Assembly (NCBI GenBank): GCA_001704575.1
Contig: MCAW01000005.1
Location: forward strand, 63,803 to 113,742
Direction of reading: 5' to 3'
DNA from: Methylophilales bacterium LSUCC0135
GTDB taxonomy: Bacteria > Pseudomonadota > Gammaproteobacteria > Burkholderiales > Methylophilaceae
DNA length: 49,940 nucleotides
The translations under genes were made by a program, and so were the position numbers. The notes beneath the pieces are model-generated. The model did no database searches and was not told the origin of the DNA. It was given only the letters and a program-made list of their open reading frames with translations. This document shows, piece by piece, positions 49,658 through 49,940 of this stretch. Positions within the stretch are counted from its first letter, which is position 1. The number at the start of each line of letters is the position of its first letter.

Positions 49658-49689
49658 AAAAAAGCCGGACATGATGTCCGGCTTTTTTT
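49658..49689 (+). terminator. Rho-independent terminator after rpsT
   Basis: AAAAAA then GCCGGACA (49664-49671), loop TGA, TGTCCGGC (49675-49682), then seven T. The A-run and T-run make it bidirectional in principle, so it could also stop the transposase transcript on the other strand. Confidence 0.92.
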
Positions 49690-49700
49690 ATGGGTCATGA

Positions 49701-49940
49701 CTAGAACAGAGGTCTAGTTCTGACGATTTTGAGGATGTTCAAGTACAAGTTCTGTTTCCTGTAGTTATACCGGAATTCACACTCCTTGAGGTGCAGATAG
49801 AACGTGTTCTTGCTCATGCCTCTGAACTTGGCGAGCCTGGTTTTGGCGACGCCCCAGAAGCCTTCGATGCCGTTGATGTGGTTGTGACCTCTGACGAATT
49901 CATTATTGCCATGGTCGATACGGAAGTGCTTGTCGTATCC
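49701..49940 (-). mobile_element. IS1595-family transposase, C-terminal part (runs off the right edge)
   Basis: The last 79 codons and TAG are present, and the 5' part lies beyond the window. The translation has HNHINGIEGFWGVAKTRLAKF, MSKNTFYLHLKECEFRYNYR and a short basic tail. This is the C-terminal catalytic region of IS1595-type (ISXO2-like) DDE transposases, with the final catalytic-site residues near N-G-I-E-G-F-W. It ends 11 bases from the rpsT terminator, so the element's end must lie in between or overlap it. I could not identify the terminal inverted repeat with confidence. Confidence 0.88.

Overview
The window looks like a chromosomal stretch of a moderately GC-rich betaproteobacterium. 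The surA-pdxA-ksgA, leuS-lptE-holA-proA-nadD, ileS-lspA and rhodanese-grxC-secB-gpsA (divergent from gpmI) gene orders are typical of Betaproteobacteria. Protein style and the bioB-F-H-C-D order fit Nitrosomonadales/Gallionellales-like freshwater chemolithotrophs, but this is inference and no rRNA gene is present to fix the taxon. No rRNA, tRNA, CRISPR array or prophage was seen. Coding density is very high: no gap between genes exceeds 300 bases.

Region by region. 1-10.7 kb (+ strand): 3' end of surA, pdxA (TTG start), ksgA, adk, leuS, lptE, holA, proA, nadD and a lipoprotein M48 protease with TPRs (outer-membrane assembly, ribosome maturation, nucleotide, proline and NAD synthesis). 10.7-15.8 kb (- strand): a tightly overlapped biotin operon, transcribed as small membrane protein-bioB-bioF-bioH-bioC-bioD from a recognisable promoter with a palindrome at the expected start point. 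15.8-18.8 kb (+): comF, trmL and a CptA/EptA-type phosphoethanolamine transferase broken by an in-frame TAA inside its active-site loop, followed by an array of 31-bp repeats forming four tandem hairpins. 19-21.9 kb (-): rhodanese, grxC, secB, an SH3b protein and gpsA, with a second, unrelated 15-bp tandem repeat before gpsA. 22-25.5 kb (+): gpmI, envC and a TesA-like lipoprotein. 25.5-30.4 kb (-): clpB, a Tyr/Pro-rich lipoprotein, yjbQ and an iron-type alcohol dehydrogenase.

30.5-36.4 kb (+): a six-gene Mrp/Mnh cation/proton antiporter operon (fused mrpAB, then C, D, E, F, G) with overlapping cistrons. It is preceded by a perfect TATAAT and a compact foldable leader RNA that starts almost exactly at the predicted transcription start; this is the best candidate for a riboswitch-like element in the window. 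36.4-40.4 kb (-): a three-gene overlapping cassette of TonB-dependent receptor, Asp-box beta-propeller protein with His- and Cys-rich motifs, and a periplasmic thioredoxin-like protein. This is a plausible but uncharacterised, possibly metal-related, uptake system. 40.6-42.9 kb (+): katG with an OxyR-like site and a strong terminator. 43-49.2 kb (-): murJ, ribF, ileS, lspA and msrB. 49.2-49.9 kb: rpsT (+) with promoter and terminator, then the 3' part of an IS1595-type transposase running off the window edge.

Most genes are housekeeping. The accessory or unusual material is the broken phosphoethanolamine transferase with its hairpin array, the Mrp operon and its leader, the TonB/propeller/thioredoxin cassette, and the insertion sequence at the right edge. 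All functional calls rest on reading the translated sequences by eye; no database search was run.
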